The notes under the pieces: model-generated
Databases searched by the model: none
The model's input: only the letters and a program-made list of their open reading frames with translations
What the model was told of the DNA's origin: nothing
From: a virus
Reading direction: 5' to 3' (one strand)
IMG/VR virus record: IMGVR_UViG_3300049825_000366
Location: 1 to 39,825 of that record
DNA: 39,825 bases
Position numbers and translations under genes: made by a program
In this document: positions 38,114 through 39,825 of the stretch, in pieces
Position numbering within the stretch: the first letter of the stretch is position 1
How the letters are laid out: each line of letters starts with the position of its first letter

Positions 38114-38147
38114 TGCTATTATTTCCTTTACTGATTCGTTTCGTAAT

Positions 38148-38190
38148 TGGTCCGGTCTGGTCTGTTCTGATCTGATCGTACCAAGACCAG
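38148..38190 (-). promoter_or_regulatory. Pentamer repeats and stem in the SSB-like leader
   Basis: Six consecutive pentamers of the form YGNTC (plus strand, 38148-38177) lie in the 114-base gap upstream of the SSB-like gene. CTGGTCT (38157-38163) also pairs perfectly with AGACCAG (38184-38190). In the leftward mRNA they read as GANCR units. They may be a binding site for the SSB-like protein on its own mRNA (inference). No good -35 box is seen. Confidence 0.35.
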
Positions 38191-38227
38191 GGCGCGACGT
38201 GCGTGCCCGGCCTTCGCACCGCCGAGG

Positions 38228-38452
38228 TCAGGCAGAGAGGGCGTCGTCGGGGTCGTCCTCGTCGTCCGGCTCGAGTTCGTCGTCGTCATCCTCTTCGTCT
38301 TCGTCCTCGTCGAAGTCTTCCTCGTCGTCGTCTTCGTCGAGGTCGTCTTCCTCAGCCTCTTCAAAGTTATCGCATCGGCACTCGGCCCATTCGAGCTTGC
38401 AATACGCGCACTTGTCGAGGTCGTCGTCAGCGGTCACAGTTGGTTCGGTCAT
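38228..38452 (-). CDS. Strongly acidic protein with zinc-knuckle-like start
   Basis: The protein has 74 residues from ATG 38452 (AAGGA five bases upstream; ATGA overlap). The first part has CAYC and CRC (C15, C18, C25, C27), a possible zinc site. Of the last 45 residues, 34 are Asp or Glu. Such a tail can mimic DNA, block DNA-binding enzymes or recruit proteins as an SSB tail does. It sits between the Sak4-like ATPase and the SSB-like gene. An anti-restriction or SSB-partner role is possible; the sequence does not decide. Confidence 0.62.
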   Translation of the reverse strand: MTEPTVTADDDLDKCAYCKLEWAECRCDNFEEAEEDDLDEDDDEEDFDEDEDEEDDDDELEPDDEDDPDDALSA

Positions 38453-38577
38453 TTTCCTTCGTCTTTGCCCTTTCGTTGTCTGATTATTTGAAACAAAGCT
38501 CTTAGGCCCACAACAAGCCAAAAGCCTAGCCATACCCACTTCCAATCTGCCAGTGGTGCTCCGCGACCGTATTCCAT
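38449..38577 (-). CDS. Tiny membrane protein (42 aa)
   Basis: The ATG at 38577 overlaps the stop of the ATPase gene (TGATG) and the stop overlaps the next ATG (ATGA). Residues 12-32 are one hydrophobic, Trp-rich helix (WKWVWLGFWLVVGLRALF), followed by a basic tail (RQRKGKDEGK). The fit between both neighbours is the main support. Possible roles are membrane anchoring of replication proteins or superinfection immunity (inference). Confidence 0.5.
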   Translation of the reverse strand: MEYGRGAPLADWKWVWLGFWLVVGLRALFQIIRQRKGKDEGK

Positions 38578-39560
38578 CACTTAGCACTCGCCGCGATCAC
38601 TCCACCCCTCGCCAGCCAGCCCACTTCGGGCGTGGTGAACAGTTGCGAAAACTTGGGCTCGAGCTTTGCCGAGACGGGGAGGTGCCGTGCCGACAGGGCC
38701 ACGCGCGAGTCCGACGTACTCCACGAGAACGCACCGCCCTCTCCCTTCGTGAGGATCACGTCGGAGAACTTGTTGGGGATGTTTGGGGCGAGCTTGTTGC
38801 CGATCGTGTACGGGAAGAAGCGCTCCCCGCCCTGCACCTCGTCCTTCTCGGAGGCGAGGTGTGAGAGCAGCACAACGTGGCAGTGCGTGGCGTCAAGGAT
38901 GGTGTCGAGCAGACTCTCGAGTGTGTTCATAACCACCTGATAGTCAGGTTGTGACAACGCCTGTTTGCTGCCCACCGCACAGTACTTGGCCGCGCGGGTG
39001 AGTCCTGTGAGGTTGTCGATCACCAGCACCCTGTTTGTGCCCCAGGTGCTCACGTTCCCCCAGTTGGTCCCATCATCGGCGACGAACTGACGCAGGGCAC
39101 CGATCACTTGGAAGAACTGCCTGAAGCCTGACGACTTCCCTGACGCTTCCTGAATCGCCTTGTTGCTTTGGGAGTACGCGGCCTGCGCTGTCGCCTCGAT
39201 CAGTGCAAAGGGGTCGGTGGGCTTCCCGTTGGGTTGTGTCGAGGTGTCGGCGAACGAGACCGTCTTAATGCGGCACAGGGCTGTGTCGGGCTCGTTGTGG
39301 TCTGCCCAATTCCCGATCACCGTGCGACAGTTCCGGTCCATGTCGATCACACCTACCTCGAACGGGGGGCACCCGCCGCCGATGATCCTGTGCATGTGGC
39401 GCAAGGTTAGCAGGGCATGATTCTTGCCCGAGCCGTTAGGCCCTTCGAGAATGATGCTCATACCTCGCATGGCGCTTCCCGGCCCTTTTATGTTGGGTTC
39501 GTACCGGCAGCCAATTACATTGGGTGTACCAACTAAATCTTCAATTGTCTCTTTAATCAT
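38577..39560 (-). CDS. Sak4-like RecA/AAA ATPase
   Basis: The protein has 327 residues from ATG 39560, chosen because TTGGAG lies nine bases upstream and the previous gene ends four bases before; an ATG at 39581 would overlap that gene. Walker A is GPNGSGKN (about 40-47), in which the usual Ser/Thr is Asn. Walker B is RVLVIDN (about 177-183), and a CHVVLLSHLAS strand (about 227-237) follows, as in Sak4-type single-strand annealing or RecA-like recombinases of phages. It would act with the SSB-like protein in replication-linked recombination. Confidence 0.72.
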   Translation of the reverse strand: MIKETIEDLVGTPNVIGCRYEPNIKGPGSAMRGMSIILEGPNGSGKNHALLTLRHMHRIIGGGCPPFEVGVIDMDRNCRTVIGNWADHNEPDTALCRIKTVSFADTSTQPNGKPTDPFALIEATAQAAYSQSNKAIQEASGKSSGFRQFFQVIGALRQFVADDGTNWGNVSTWGTNRVLVIDNLTGLTRAAKYCAVGSKQALSQPDYQVVMNTLESLLDTILDATHCHVVLLSHLASEKDEVQGGERFFPYTIGNKLAPNIPNKFSDVILTKGEGGAFSWSTSDSRVALSARHLPVSAKLEPKFSQLFTTPEVGWLARGGVIAASAK

Positions 39561-39564
39561 ATAA

Positions 39565-39819
39565 TTATCTCCAAGTCCCATCTGTGCCCATTTCGTAGGG
39601 CACCAGCGTGCACACGATGCGGAACTGTGCTAAGATCACCCCTTCGGTGTCCTGAAATATGAGGGTGGGTGTGTCGCCGAGGTCTACGACTGCCACAGGG
39701 AAAGCGGTGCCCTTAGGTGTGTCAAGCATCGCTACCTTCGTCGTCACCTTCTGGTACTGGTACACTCTGTCGAAAATCTCCCCGTCGCACTCCTTGAACT
39801 CGAACCATTGCGTCTCCAT
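39565..39819 (-). CDS. Hypothetical protein at the window edge (84 aa)
   Basis: This protein starts METQWFEFKECDGEIFDRVYQY and is beta-rich (TLIFQDTEGVILAQFRIVCTLV). Only six bases precede its ATG in the window, so neither a ribosome site nor an upstream in-frame stop can be seen and the gene may begin earlier. If the window closes into a circle, the next gene upstream is the one at 82-354 in the same direction. No family is recognised. Confidence 0.55.
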   Translation of the reverse strand: METQWFEFKECDGEIFDRVYQYQKVTTKVAMLDTPKGTAFPVAVVDLGDTPTLIFQDTEGVILAQFRIVCTLVPYEMGTDGTWR

Positions 39820-39825
39820 TAGAAG

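Noticed and set aside
38128-38483. Serine-run rightward frame
   Set aside because: The poly-Ser product is only the complement of the Asp/Glu codons in the acidic protein gene.

Overview
The window reads as a nearly complete genome of a tailed, short-tailed (podovirus-like) double-stranded DNA phage. About 28 kb of rightward genes encode terminase, portal, scaffold, a capsid protein of the SU10/N4 type, adaptor, nozzle and large ejection-type internal proteins. About 11.5 kb of leftward genes encode a DNA polymerase, exonuclease, RecA/Sak4-like and helicase-like ATPases, a DNA methyltransferase and many tiny coupled genes. I see no integrase, repressor, tRNA, CRISPR array, phage RNA polymerase or recognisable endolysin. 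The host is not shown directly. Sigma70-type promoters mean host RNA polymerase is probably used. A PEP-CTERM protein and four Sec signal peptides ending in a ...A-Q or G-Q site suggest a didermic host with an exosortase system, possibly Acidobacteriota (inference, weak).

Layout. 1-354: start of the leftward unit. 355-1120: a 766-base non-coding control region with two facing arrays of 13-bp iterons around an AT-rich core (candidate replication origin). It also holds one leftward and two rightward promoters, each with an exact 17-base spacer. 1121-3877: small unknown genes, with a third rightward promoter that fires into an apparently leaderless gene. 3901-12160: packaging and head genes. 12176-17698: an accessory block between the capsid and adaptor genes with a glycosyltransferase, a fibre-like protein, a small Cys-rich protein and a 1067-residue polysaccharide-lyase-like protein; the last three have signal peptides. 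17774-18388: two holin-like membrane proteins. 18397-28312: adaptor, nozzle and internal or ejected proteins. 28323-39819, leftward: two tiny membrane proteins, a DUF3987-like ATPase, a deoxyribosyltransferase-like enzyme, a UDG-exonuclease-PolA fusion, a ParB-methyltransferase fusion, a PEP-CTERM protein, a DnaQ-like exonuclease followed by a partial duplicate, a DUF5664/zinc-ribbon protein, an SSB-like protein, a strongly acidic protein and a Sak4-like ATPase.

How it works together. Divergent transcription from the 355-1120 region would drive replication genes to the left (through the window edge if the genome is circular or circularly permuted) and structural genes to the right; the two units converge at about 28.3 kb. 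Nearly every leftward gene overlaps the next by ATGA, GTGA, TGATG or TAATG, so several proteins of 29-55 residues can be recognised by coupling alone.

The most unusual point is that this phage seems to encode its own set of exported proteins: two fibre-like proteins, a small Cys-rich protein, a large lyase-like enzyme and an exosortase-type surface protein. All have an N-terminal Sec signal and an even number of cysteines in the predicted mature part, and three of them lie in an extra block inside the virion operon.
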